From Planctomycetota bacterium (GTDB lineage Bacteria; Planctomycetota; UBA8108; JACQVS01), in assembly GCA_028280485.1 (NCBI GenBank), contig JANQLS010000192.1, forward strand, positions 36,450 to 100,449: DNA of 64,000 nucleotides, in the 5' to 3' direction. Below the pieces are notes generated by a model that saw nothing but the letters and a program-made list of their open reading frames with translations, ran no database searches and was not told the origin of the DNA. A program made the position numbers and the translations under genes. The stretch's first letter is position 1. Each line of letters begins with the position of its first letter. Shown here in pieces: positions 25,006-34,492 of this stretch.

Positions 25006-25683
25006 TCAGGGAATCAACTGAAAACCCAAACCGTGACGGGTCACGATATGTTTTGGCGTAGTCGGGTCTTTTTCTAGTTTTCGGCGCAGATTTAATATAT
25101 GGAAGTCGACGGTCCGCGATGCGCTCGAGGTGAAATACCCCCAAACTCCGTCTAAAATTTGCTCGCGGCTTAAAACGCGGTCCCGGTTTTTGACTAAATA
25201 GAGAAGGACTTCAAGTTCTTTTTTCGACAGAGGAACTTCTTCCTCATCGAGAAAAACCTTCTTAGCTGAAGCGTCGACAACAATTGAACCGAACTGATAG
25301 GGTTTTTCTCCCCCACGCTCTCTTCGAAGCAAGGCGTGGATCCTCGCCGTCAGTTCTTTTAGTCCGAAAGGCTTCGCTAAATAATCATCCGCCCCCGCCT
25401 GCAGACCTTCGACTTTTTCGTCTTCAGAACCTTTGGCACTGATGATCAACACGGGAACCTGACCGATTCGCTTTCGAATCCAACCTAATAGACTTAAGCC
25501 ATCCAGGCGAGGCAACATGATGTCTAAAACAATCACATCGAAAAGTTGATCCGAAAGGATATCTCGAGCGATCTCACCATCCTGAGCTTCAAAGACTTCG
25601 AAGCCATCTAAAGATAGTTTTTCTCTTAATCCGATCAAAATTGCGGGATCATCTTCAACGATTAGGATTTTACCTTCACTCAT
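25006..25683 (-). CDS. OmpR/PhoB-type response regulator
   Basis: 225 residues from the ATG at 25683, which has AAGG eight bases upstream. The receiver domain (about 1-120) has the acidic pair ED-D near residue 10-12, the phosphoacceptor D54 in VIVLDIMLPRLDG and the lysine of YLAKPFGL. A winged-helix DNA-binding domain follows (VPLSKKELEVLLYLVKN, then SRTVDFHILNLRRKLEKD). It is encoded 24 bases after the sensor kinase on the same strand, and both follow the LTD/CotH surface-protein gene. The target genes cannot be read from the sequence; autoregulation of the surface-protein operon is an obvious possibility. Confidence 0.94.
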   Translation of the reverse strand: MSEGKILIVEDDPAILIGLREKLSLDGFEVFEAQDGEIARDILSDQLFDVIVLDIMLPRLDGLSLLGWIRKRIGQVPVLIISAKGSEDEKVEGLQAGADDYLAKPFGLKELTARIHALLRRERGGEKPYQFGSIVVDASAKKVFLDEEEVPLSKKELEVLLYLVKNRDRVLSREQILDGVWGYFTSSASRTVDFHILNLRRKLEKDPTTPKHIVTRHGLGFQLIP

Positions 25684-25707
25684 GGAACAACCTTTAATCA
25701 ACAGAAA

Positions 25708-27657
25708 CTAATCAGGCTCTGCGGGGGCCAATTCTTCATCTTCACCTTCGAAAGGCAACGAGAGAATAAACTCACTTCCTTGGCCTAATTTACTTTCCAA
25801 TTGGATATCGCCACCTAGCTTGTACGCCAAACTTTTACAGATAGACAAGCCCAATCCAGCACCTTTAATGGAGTAATCGTCATAATCTACTCGATAAAAC
25901 TCTTCGAAAATCTTATCGCGATCTTTCCCCGGGACTCCTTTACCGTTGTCTTTGACGGAAATCTTGATCCCTTGTGAATCAACTCTGGCCCGCACTTTAA
26001 TGATGGGTTTTTCTTCACCTCGATACTTCAAGGCGTTATCCATGAAGTTCACCAAAATGCGTTCGACCGCTCCAGAGTTCGACTGAATAACGACTGGTTT
26101 ATTCGCAGGCCATCCCGAAACTTGGTGATCCCAATCGAGGATCGTTCCGCAATCTTCCGCGTGCACGCTGAATGCATCGGTAACTCTGTCGATGACAGAG
26201 AGCACTTCAACGGGTTCGAGAGGAAGCCGCTGACCGGTGTTTTTGTACCAGGAAAAATCTAGTAGATTAGTAATGATACGGCTCAATCGTAAGCTTTCTG
26301 CTAGCAACAAGCCGCCAAATCGACGAGTTCGTTGTTCATCGAGAGGATCCTCGGCCAACATCTCTGAAAACATACGAATCGAGGTCACTGGGGTCTTTAA
26401 TTCATGGGAAACATTTGCCAGAAGTCGTGCTCTCAATTGAGCTAACCGTCTTTCTTTAACAAAATAAACCACCAGGATAAAACCTCCCCCTAAACTCATT
26501 AACACCAGTAATCCGACGAGCCAACGAGTTAGATTTCTTTCAGTTTTTAAAGCACTTAAATGCTCTTGGTGTAGAGGATCCCAAAGGAAAACCTGAGCTA
26601 CAGTGATCCCTCTCTCCCTTAAGCGAACCGGCTTGAGCGTGAGCGTTTGACCCGCTTCTTCTTTAACTTCAGGGGCGAGATCAGCCTCACGAAAATCTCG
26701 GGTTTCGACTCTCAACTTAAGATCACCGAGTTCAAATTTTGGGACTTCAAGTTCACTCAAATAGATCGCCCGTGGGAAAGCTCTTCCTTGAGCGAGGATT
26801 AACCGGCGACCTAAAAGTAGTTGGCTTCCTTTTAAAAGAGCATCATCGTTGGAGAGGATGGTGTTTTGCTCGGGTAAGGCTCTCTCTAATTGACGACGTT
26901 TGAGGATCACTTCTGTAAACTGCAAATCGTTCGGAAAAAATCTCCTCACTAACTCTTCTAAAAAATCGGTCGGCAGAGCTGCGTGTTGAAGGGAAAGGAT
27001 CTTTCTCACGTCTCTGGCCCGAGAACTCTCTTGGGGAAAGATTTCAAAGAGCCTCAAACTGGCGAGAAGGTTGAGGGGCAAGCCCTTTAAGTCTCGGGAT
27101 CCTCGGGCATTTAAGAGTAAGGAGTAGTAATTCCCGGCTTCTTTCTTGTTTCCACTTAAACGAAAGGCTTCCCCGGCAAAGTAGATCAATAAATTTTTAA
27201 AGTGCCCCTCAGACGATGCTTCAATCAACGCTTCAAATTGAGTCGCCGCATTTTTGGGATCGTTATAGAGAATCTTATTGAGCTTACCATCGCTTTTTAG
27301 CTGCTGATAAATTTGAGATTCGCTGTCTTCTAAATTGTCAACGTAGGATTTTGGCTTCGGAGTAAATCCGATCCATTTACCCTCCTCAACGAAGCCTACA
27401 ACATCTCCATCCCAAGGATTTCCTTCGATTGAGAGCGTATCTTCGACACCACAAAAAACGTTTTCAGCTTGCCGATAGCCATCTGAGATAGCGTTTTCAA
27501 AGCGGCGAACAAAAGACTCAGCTTCAGCATCCAATCGACTGAAGTAAGAAGCCAACTCTTCTTTGTACTCTCGATCGGTCATCCCAAAGGCATAAAATGC
27601 AAGGAGACCTGCGGGCACTAAGACTAAAAAGGTATACGCGAGAACCGGCCGAAACAT
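25708..27657 (-). CDS. Membrane sensor histidine kinase with large extracytoplasmic TPR-like region
   Basis: 649 residues. The first membrane helix is at about 5-25 and the second at about 378-400 (WLVGLLVLMSLGGGFILVVYF). They enclose about 350 extracytoplasmic residues with TPR-like helical pairs (LLIYFAGEAFRLSGNKKEAG). The HisKA domain has the phosphoacceptor H418 in LLANVSHELKTP. The HATPase domain has the N-box NFMDNALKY, G1 DNGKGVPG, the F-box and G2 GAGLGLSI. The tail is acidic. It starts 4 bases after the stop of the LTD/CotH gene, so the three genes form one operon. The TPR-like sensor region suggests recognition of a protein or envelope component rather than a small ligand. Confidence 0.94.
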   Translation of the reverse strand: MFRPVLAYTFLVLVPAGLLAFYAFGMTDREYKEELASYFSRLDAEAESFVRRFENAISDGYRQAENVFCGVEDTLSIEGNPWDGDVVGFVEEGKWIGFTPKPKSYVDNLEDSESQIYQQLKSDGKLNKILYNDPKNAATQFEALIEASSEGHFKNLLIYFAGEAFRLSGNKKEAGNYYSLLLNARGSRDLKGLPLNLLASLRLFEIFPQESSRARDVRKILSLQHAALPTDFLEELVRRFFPNDLQFTEVILKRRQLERALPEQNTILSNDDALLKGSQLLLGRRLILAQGRAFPRAIYLSELEVPKFELGDLKLRVETRDFREADLAPEVKEEAGQTLTLKPVRLRERGITVAQVFLWDPLHQEHLSALKTERNLTRWLVGLLVLMSLGGGFILVVYFVKERRLAQLRARLLANVSHELKTPVTSIRMFSEMLAEDPLDEQRTRRFGGLLLAESLRLSRIITNLLDFSWYKNTGQRLPLEPVEVLSVIDRVTDAFSVHAEDCGTILDWDHQVSGWPANKPVVIQSNSGAVERILVNFMDNALKYRGEEKPIIKVRARVDSQGIKISVKDNGKGVPGKDRDKIFEEFYRVDYDDYSIKGAGLGLSICKSLAYKLGGDIQLESKLGQGSEFILSLPFEGEDEELAPAEPD

Positions 27658-27661
27658 CGAA

Positions 27662-30600
27662 CTAAAGCTTTCTTCTCCTCAATGGCTTTCTTTGAATCGA
27701 CCTTCGCTTCTTATCCGATCTTTTATTGATCAAAATGATAAAAAAGCTGATCAGGATGGCGATAGAAGACATCCCTGCTAAGCACATAAAGATGATTTGA
27801 ATGGGTGAGAAACTCGGAGGCTCAACTCGAGGGCGACGAGGCTGAACGGAGGGGCGTCTTTTTCTTTGAGACACCTCCCGAGTTCTGGAGCTGTTTCTAG
27901 GTTTGAATGAGTTCCTCGACTTCTTTTGAGTTTTTGGAGCTTGAGTTATGAGCTGAGAGTTAGTTTCAGAAGCTCCGATTTCAGACCGGACTCCTTTTAA
28001 ATAAACTTCAACCGCAGGTTTGGCCTCCACCGTAGCGATTGCTTTCGCCTCGGGCCTAGGATCAATTTTTATCTTCGCTTTAGAAACAACTCTCCCGCTG
28101 ACATCTAAAGCATCCAGTAAGTACTCTCCTCCCTCTGGGCCCATCGGAAATTTTGCTTCAAAATGCTGAAGGTCTAATATCTTCAACGGGGCGGTTCGCC
28201 CTTCCAAACGCACAAACTGCGCTAGGATTGGAGCTGTACCTTTGATGATAAGAGTATCAGTACTTTCTTCAGAAATTTGCCGCTTAACCTCGTAAGGATT
28301 AAACCCAGTCCGTGGGAGCTGCCTTTGAATCGTCCTCGTCCTAGAGCTGGCAAACCATTCGTAATGATTCACTGAAGAACGAATATGCTTGGAGAGATCT
28401 TGAAGAGTTTCCCTAAAACGAGATTCTTCTACTGAGTAAGAGCATAAATAAGCCAGGTAACTTAAAAACTGTCTTTGGTATTGAGGAATCGATAAGAGTC
28501 GACTGACCGCCGGGAATTTTCTTGAGTAAATGCGACCCGATGAACTTCTTTGCCACGACAGATCGGCATCCCAAGGGAGAAGATACCAACGACCGTCATA
28601 AGGAGATCGGTAGAGATAAGCGTTTTTTCCGCGTTGTAAACCGATCGAATCCCAATCGTAGGCAAACGTACGAGCGGCTAAAACTTTAAGCCAGGCATCG
28701 GCATTCGCCACTTGCTCGAATTTTTCAATAAACTCATCGTTAGCAGTCTCAGAAGGATCAAGCACTTCAATCAGATTCATCAGCGGTTCAAAATCATCGT
28801 AATCATCGTGAAGCCGAGCCGGAAAATTCCAACGGTAGATTTCAGGATCGTGATTTTGATACTCGAAGTAGGCTTCGATATATCGCCGGGATCGCCGATG
28901 GTTAAATCCATCAAAGGCTGGGGGAGAAAGCTCCCAATAATCATCGACTTTGTGAAGGAGGGGTTTGAGGTCGCTTTGAATTTCTTTATTCAGAGTCACG
29001 GTTTGAAGCGAGGTTTTGGGTTCAAACCAGCGCTCTAAAAAATCTGAATCAACTTTTTCCACATCCTCAAACAAACCACTGCCGTGGCCCATGATGTTCA
29101 CATGAACAAATCGTTGTTTAGAATTCGCGGCTCTAAGCTGATCGACCAACCAAAAAGTAAGTCGCTCAGATAAATTGCTGTTCCCCCCATTTTGAGCATC
29201 AAAAGTTAATGATCTTCGCCCATCTAAATCTTTGTGACCAAATACTAAACGCCAATTTTGACGAGGTCGAGTAAAGGGGCTTCCCCGCCTTCTAAACTGA
29301 ACATTGTAGAAAATCTTGGAGTCTCCAAAGACCAAAGTCGCATCCAAGGGATAATTCGACAAGGTGGGTCGAGCATCCATATTTCGCCATTCTTTTTGAC
29401 TGACCAAAACCGTGTAGGTGGGATATTTAGGATGCTTCTGAAGGCCAACAGCATAGAGTGCTGTTCGAGAAGGAGCGTCTGAAGGGTAAGTTCCTCTCAG
29501 GTCGTTTTCATCGATGGCGCTCACATAAAATAATATCTTACCGCGACCTTGTGGAGGGATTTGAACTCGGTATTGCGATGGGTCTCGAGAATCCGAAACC
29601 ATCGAAACTCGCTTCCATTCCTCGTTCACCTGATCTTTTCGATAGTGAAGGTAGACGTTTTTAATTGGATTGACCGAACTCACCTTCACCTGAACTCGAA
29701 CGGGGTCTCGAGGAGTTGGAACAACTGGATATTGTTCAGGCTGAGAAACCGATGGAATAGGTTGACTCAGGAAAGTGGAATTCACCTTCCCGGGAGTTCC
29801 GAAGCTCGAAGGCCTCTGGATACGATTTAAGTGGGCTAATCCTTGCCCTGCAGTTCTCGTTAAGAGCAAGGGAGACCCTTCAATCCATTTTGCCCGAAAC
29901 TTGACGGTGTATTTCTGCCCTTCATCGAGTTCAGGGTTTAAGTAGAAATACACATAGTTTGTTCGAGCGTTCCCTCGCCCAATGGCTGAAATTTGGTAAC
30001 AGCGATTCCTGTTATCACTGGGGTCCGTGACCACCCGCGAGCGTTCATGCGTACCGCAGGAATTCCACGGACGTTCTCCATCATCAAAGTCAGCTTCAGA
30101 GATGATTCTTCCAGCCGAGTTCGTAATCGAGAAGTCATCGACTAAGCATGTTCCATCGCTCAATAGAAAGAGTTGGAAGAGGGAAGAATCACCGTTCCTA
30201 AAAATAGAGTGCTCTTGTGTGTAACTGAATTCTTGCCATTGCGATCGTTTGGATTCTTCACTCGCCGACCAAGTTGAAGATATAGAGTTATCGAGATTTG
30301 GATGAAGAAGCTCTAAGCTGCCTCCTCCATCGGCCTTGGAAGGCCAGGGGTGTCGATCAGAATAAGCGACCTCATCAACGACCAGCCCTCGGCTATCGAG
30401 AATCGAAAGGTTTTCTCCTCCACCCGACAAGCGACCTTTAAACGGCCCGACGATGGAAGACGCACTCAGTTTATAAACCGATTTCAAATGCTGAGGATTC
30501 TTAGCTACAACAACAAAGCCTTTAGGAGAGATAGTATCTTTGTCAGAAAATTCAAAGTTAATCCCTCCGCTTAACTTAAATCCCTTTAGAGCAATTTCAT

Positions 30601-32170
30601 GGTCTTCGAGATTGTAGAGCTCGACGAAAGTTTGATTAATGTCATCGAATACTGGTGAGTAGTAAATCTCATTGATCACTAAGCGGGGAGCTGGTTTTAA
30701 TAAATTAGCTTTTTGAGGAGAAAGCTTTTCGAGGGGAAGTATGGAGCCCGATCCATCCGGCACTCTTCCGTACTGATCACTTGAAAGCTTGGGAATCGTG
30801 AAATGATCGAGAACTCGATCCCCGTTCTTGTGAGTGAGGTATAAATTCTTTTTCGTTGAGTCGAGGCTAAATGAGCCCCCTAAATTATCTTTGTTAAGAA
30901 GAAGCCAAGCAAAGGGTTCTAAAGTCGTACCCGAAGAGAGTTCATATTTTTTCAACTGAGTCGCTTCGTCGCTTAAAAAGTAACCGGAAATGTCTTTCTT
31001 GACGGAACTCGGATTAAAAATCTCAATAAACTGAGATCCCTTAAAATTCACCTCATTGATAACGGGATGTTGTTCTTCCTGCCCGGGCGAGCTGGATTCT
31101 GGAGCGTCGATCAAAATGAGCTCCACTATCAAAGTCAGATCCGTTGACGTGAGTTCATGATTGTGAATTTGAGCCGCGATTACGTTTTGACCTTGCCTTA
31201 ACACCTTCTCAGCAGGACCGAGATCAAAACGTTCAGGTTGACCCGCTTCATGATAACCATCCGCCGGAAAGTCTCGAGGAGTTAGCGTTCCCGATGAACC
31301 TAAATTCGCACGCGCAACTTCCACTCCGTTGATGTAAGCAGCGAAGCCATCATCGTAATCGACTTTTAGAACTACGTTTTTCCCCTTGAGATCGGGAGGC
31401 GAATTGAATTTTTTTCGAGTAAAGACCGAATAGGCTCGATTTCGAATTCCTGAAACAATCGTGCGATCATCTCCATCGCTATAACCAAAGCCCGAAGGAC
31501 CCTGCCGCCAATTAGTATCATTAAAGCTGAGCTTGTACCAGGCATTGGGAATGTTTCGATCACCCGTTTGGTACCGCCAGAAATCCCCCTCTCGAATGAT
31601 CAACTTTCCTTGAGGTTGAGACTTTCCGTACTCTACGGGGACCTGCCCGGGAGTGCCTCCAATTTTTGAGCTGGCGACCCAATTCTCAGCCAGAAGGGGG
31701 TCGTAATAAGGATTGTTAAGTTCGAGACTGTGACCCGTACCCGCTGCAAGTGAGGTCCACCTTCCCCCTCGCCCATATCGCATCCTCGCGGCTCGCCCTC
31801 CTGCAGCGTTGAGCAACTCAACCTCACCACCTCCGTTATCGAATTTTCCCTGAAACGGACCGAGGACGATGGGGATATCAGGTTGAGACTCAGCTAAAGA
31901 TTTTGGGTCTTTAGCGATAACCACCACTTGCCCGGGCAAGAGGATAAATCCCTCGGGAAACTCGAATTGAATTTCACCCGATAAACGCCAACCTCCCAGG
32001 TTGACTCGCGGAGGCTCAGAATTCCATAACTCGATGTATTCAGTTCCGGAATCGGATAAGGGCTGGTAGTGAATTTCAGAGAAGAGAATCCAAGGCGAAG
32101 CACTAGCCTTCAAGGTGATTCCCATCACGAAGAAGAACACTATGAATGGACGAGGGACGAGATTCGTCAC
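27662..32170 (-). CDS. Giant LTD/CotH surface protein with C-terminal membrane anchor
   Basis: 1502 residues from GTG 32170. Signal peptide about 1-25. Lamin-tail domains start near residues 28 (ILFSEIHYQPLSDSGTEYIE), 370 (VINEVNFKGSQFIEIFNP) and 498 (VINEIYYSPVFDDINQTFVE). Between the first two is a jelly-roll-like module (FGYSDGDD..., VDYDDGFAAYINGVEVA) also found in the paralogues at 38128 and 42231. The CotH kinase-like domain is at about 910-1300, with SGLFEDVEKVDSDFL and the acidic WYLLPWDADLSW. The C-terminus is a basic disordered linker, one transmembrane helix (about 1445-1470) and a strongly basic tail, instead of the dockerin-like tail of the paralogues. CotH proteins are atypical secreted kinases; activity here is inferred. 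The sensor kinase gene follows 4 bases later. Confidence 0.86.
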   Translation of the reverse strand: MTNLVPRPFIVFFFVMGITLKASASPWILFSEIHYQPLSDSGTEYIELWNSEPPRVNLGGWRLSGEIQFEFPEGFILLPGQVVVIAKDPKSLAESQPDIPIVLGPFQGKFDNGGGEVELLNAAGGRAARMRYGRGGRWTSLAAGTGHSLELNNPYYDPLLAENWVASSKIGGTPGQVPVEYGKSQPQGKLIIREGDFWRYQTGDRNIPNAWYKLSFNDTNWRQGPSGFGYSDGDDRTIVSGIRNRAYSVFTRKKFNSPPDLKGKNVVLKVDYDDGFAAYINGVEVARANLGSSGTLTPRDFPADGYHEAGQPERFDLGPAEKVLRQGQNVIAAQIHNHELTSTDLTLIVELILIDAPESSSPGQEEQHPVINEVNFKGSQFIEIFNPSSVKKDISGYFLSDEATQLKKYELSSGTTLEPFAWLLLNKDNLGGSFSLDSTKKNLYLTHKNGDRVLDHFTIPKLSSDQYGRVPDGSGSILPLEKLSPQKANLLKPAPRLVINEIYYSPVFDDINQTFVELYNLEDHEIALKGFKLSGGINFEFSDKDTISPKGFVVVAKNPQHLKSVYKLSASSIVGPFKGRLSGGGENLSILDSRGLVVDEVAYSDRHPWPSKADGGGSLELLHPNLDNSISSTWSASEESKRSQWQEFSYTQEHSIFRNGDSSLFQLFLLSDGTCLVDDFSITNSAGRIISEADFDDGERPWNSCGTHERSRVVTDPSDNRNRCYQISAIGRGNARTNYVYFYLNPELDEGQKYTVKFRAKWIEGSPLLLTRTAGQGLAHLNRIQRPSSFGTPGKVNSTFLSQPIPSVSQPEQYPVVPTPRDPVRVQVKVSSVNPIKNVYLHYRKDQVNEEWKRVSMVSDSRDPSQYRVQIPPQGRGKILFYVSAIDENDLRGTYPSDAPSRTALYAVGLQKHPKYPTYTVLVSQKEWRNMDARPTLSNYPLDATLVFGDSKIFYNVQFRRRGSPFTRPRQNWRLVFGHKDLDGRRSLTFDAQNGGNSNLSERLTFWLVDQLRAANSKQRFVHVNIMGHGSGLFEDVEKVDSDFLERWFEPKTSLQTVTLNKEIQSDLKPLLHKVDDYWELSPPAFDGFNHRRSRRYIEAYFEYQNHDPEIYRWNFPARLHDDYDDFEPLMNLIEVLDPSETANDEFIEKFEQVANADAWLKVLAARTFAYDWDSIGLQRGKNAYLYRSPYDGRWYLLPWDADLSWQRSSSGRIYSRKFPAVSRLLSIPQYQRQFLSYLAYLCSYSVEESRFRETLQDLSKHIRSSVNHYEWFASSRTRTIQRQLPRTGFNPYEVKRQISEESTDTLIIKGTAPILAQFVRLEGRTAPLKILDLQHFEAKFPMGPEGGEYLLDALDVSGRVVSKAKIKIDPRPEAKAIATVEAKPAVEVYLKGVRSEIGASETNSQLITQAPKTQKKSRNSFKPRNSSRTREVSQRKRRPSVQPRRPRVEPPSFSPIQIIFMCLAGMSSIAILISFFIILINKRSDKKRRSIQRKPLRRRKL

Positions 32171-32468
32171 GCTAACACCTCAGTGGAAATAAGTAAGCTT
32201 CAACTAACACCTCTATTCTCCCTTAAAATTCTGAGAATCCTAAACGTAAATTTTAACGGGATCATAGATTAGGGAAATTTGCCTTTTTATTCTGTCTACC
32301 CACTTCTTAGATTTTTGAGGCCGAAGCTGTTAAAACCCACGGAAACAATTCTTTAATCTCTGGTGAATTTTAAGCCCTTGAGAGTTTGGATTTCATTATG
32401 ATCCCCCTTTTTAAGGACTCGTTCACCCAGCTTAAACTCCCCAATTTGAAAAACCCTTCGGAATCAAT

Positions 32469-33992
32469 ATGAGAGTCGTCGGATTAGGTCACTCCAGTTA
32501 TCTTTTAGAAATGGCCCCTCAGGGTGCCGGCAATCCCCCTGAGAATACCGAAAACCCAGTAAGAATTTTGGCTGACCCGTGGATCGATGATTTTTTAGTC
32601 GGAGACCTCCTCGGGAGATTTCCTAGAATCAGACTGAATCCAGAATTCCTAAACGGTATTCACGGGGTTTTTATATCTCACTCGCATACCGACCATCTCT
32701 GTCCGTATTCCTTGATCGACCTCTGGAAGCAATTCGATCGAGCTCCCACTCTCATCCTGCCTCAAAGCCTGCTTTATTTAGACGAATTGTTCGAAGAGTT
32801 CTTAGTGGACTCACCGCGTATATTCTTAAAAGAAAGCGAACCCGTAGATTTTTTTGGCTTAGAGATCACAGGGAAATTCAATCCTGAAACTCAAGCCACC
32901 AATGAAGACGACGTCATGATCCTCATCGCCAAAAATGGTACTGAATCTTTTTTGGCTGAATCAGATGCCCTTCTTCCCTTCTATCACCCCGAGGCTCGAG
33001 AACTGATCACCAGTTGGTTGGATTTAGAGACAGTTGACTGCTCTTGCTTCCTGACGATCAAAAATCAGGGCGATGCCACTATGCAGATGCTTTCATGCTC
33101 TAACTTAGATCAACGAGAAGAGAGACTGAGCGCTGCTTTAGCGGGCACCTACCAAGAGATTGAAGAAATCTTCACTCCGTTTGACGGATTAGAGCAAGAC
33201 CTTTGGGCGGCTCCTCATCTCGTACGCTTGATCGGCGGTCAGGGCATCGGCTATCCCTGTGGCTGGGAAAAACAGTGGAATCATGTTCTTTTTCCTATAC
33301 GAATCGAAGATCGAGTTCGTATGGAAGAAGAAGTAGCCGAACAATCGGGTTACTCAACTCCTATTGAAGAGCTAAAAGCCGGCTGGAATTACGAGATTTC
33401 GACTGGGGGAAAATTGAATTCGAACCTCGAAGCAGGAGTCGATGTAATAGACCCAGAAGAAGACCGAAAGTTTAAACCAGACCTCGAAATTTTTGATGAC
33501 TTCCCCGTAGCTCCTTTAAGAAACGAAGCCCGAGACCAGCAAACCCAACTTAAGCTGATTGAGAACTGTCTCAATACTCGCTTTTTACCTCATCTAGTTG
33601 GAGAGCGTCGTCCGCCGGTAGAACACCTTCTCGCAAATCATCAGGGAGAGTATCGAATTCGCATTCGATTAGGGTCAAGAGATGAGTACAGCGATCGAGA
33701 CTTCCTTCTAACTTTTAAGTCTTTTCGATTTCAACTCAATGAGATTCAAGGGGAAGCCCAAGAACACTATTGGGCTAATGATTTAGAAGATTTCTTGAAG
33801 GGTGATTGCGATGAGTTTTCTCTTTTTACTCGCCATCCCATCGGTGGAACGGCTCAACGTCTCTGGTCAACATTAGGCCTGCCTTACCTCAACCAAGACC
33901 TGATTCATCAAAAATTAAAACTACATTTCCAAAAAGCTTCATCGGGCGAAACCGCTGCGGATTGGGTTAAGCCGTTTCATGAGAGGAAATGA
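32469..33992 (+). CDS. Metallo-beta-lactamase-fold hydrolase, UlaG-like, with long C-terminal extension
   Basis: 507 residues. The N-terminal half is an UlaG-type fold: VVGLGHSSYLLEM at the start, ILADPWIDD, and the metal-binding HSHTDH (H71, H73, D75, H76). ESDALLPF may supply a later ligand. The C-terminal about 300 residues have no family I can name; they contain DDFPVAPLRNEARDQQTQLK, RIRLGSRDEYSDRDFLLTFK and GGTAQRLWSTLGLPYLN. UlaG-like proteins without the extension are about 220-350 residues. Some sugar-acid enzymes of this superfamily have such extensions, so a sugar or lactone substrate is a guess. It is divergent from the LTD/CotH operon with a 298-base gap. Confidence 0.75.
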   Translation: MRVVGLGHSSYLLEMAPQGAGNPPENTENPVRILADPWIDDFLVGDLLGRFPRIRLNPEFLNGIHGVFISHSHTDHLCPYSLIDLWKQFDRAPTLILPQSLLYLDELFEEFLVDSPRIFLKESEPVDFFGLEITGKFNPETQATNEDDVMILIAKNGTESFLAESDALLPFYHPEARELITSWLDLETVDCSCFLTIKNQGDATMQMLSCSNLDQREERLSAALAGTYQEIEEIFTPFDGLEQDLWAAPHLVRLIGGQGIGYPCGWEKQWNHVLFPIRIEDRVRMEEEVAEQSGYSTPIEELKAGWNYEISTGGKLNSNLEAGVDVIDPEEDRKFKPDLEIFDDFPVAPLRNEARDQQTQLKLIENCLNTRFLPHLVGERRPPVEHLLANHQGEYRIRIRLGSRDEYSDRDFLLTFKSFRFQLNEIQGEAQEHYWANDLEDFLKGDCDEFSLFTRHPIGGTAQRLWSTLGLPYLNQDLIHQKLKLHFQKASSGETAADWVKPFHERK

Positions 33993-34492
33993 AGTAGCCG
34001 AATGTTTAGTCCAAGGGTTTTTATTTCAGGATATGATCCCTCGCTAAAGCTTCGGGCTTGGGAGGTTGGTGCGCACATTTATAGATTACCGATGAATATA
34101 GCGATGAACTTTGTCAATGTTACGTAATTGGAGACGATTCACCCCCCCAAGCCCGAAGCTTTAGCGAGGGATAAAGGAAGCTCCCATCAGCTTAAAAAAT
34201 GGGACCCTAAATCTTTTAATGACTTCGGACAAGCCCTGCTCCTACAGGCGAAATTCGGCTACAAGATATTTATTTACAACCACTTAACTTTTCCATGCCC
34301 AACCGATTGGTCGAAATTCCGAGAACATCGTAATCTTGTTGAGACCCATAAAGTGTCATTATCTGTACGACGCTGATTTGGATAGGAAGCCGCAAGTTCG
34401 GCAAAAAGTCGAATGAAGCACTTGAGTGACTTATCGGTTCATTTGAACTCCTGGTAGTCGACTCGATGGGAAAAGAAGGAAAAGGGAAAGAG
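33993..34492. other. 500-base intergenic region with paired REP repeat
   Basis: Contains the inverted repeat pair at 34036-34172 and otherwise no convincing gene. A short plus-strand frame at 34128-34376 begins inside the repeat, has no ribosome-binding site and is judged spurious. Confidence 0.55.
34036..34172. repeat. REP-like inverted pair (CCCTCGCTAAAGCTTCGGGC family), copy 2
   Basis: The arms 34036-34061 and 34147-34172 are perfect 26-base inverted repeats, identical to the arms at 13397-13540, with the complementarity extending further inward (GGGaGG/CCcCCC). The 85-base interior is unrelated to the interior of the other copy. Identical ends with different interiors suggest that the arms, not the whole element, are the repeated unit. 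Confidence 0.82.

Noticed and set aside
34128..34376. Plus-strand ORF of 82 codons after the metallo-hydrolase gene
   Set aside because: It begins inside a REP repeat arm, has no ribosome-binding site, and the residues show no recognisable pattern.
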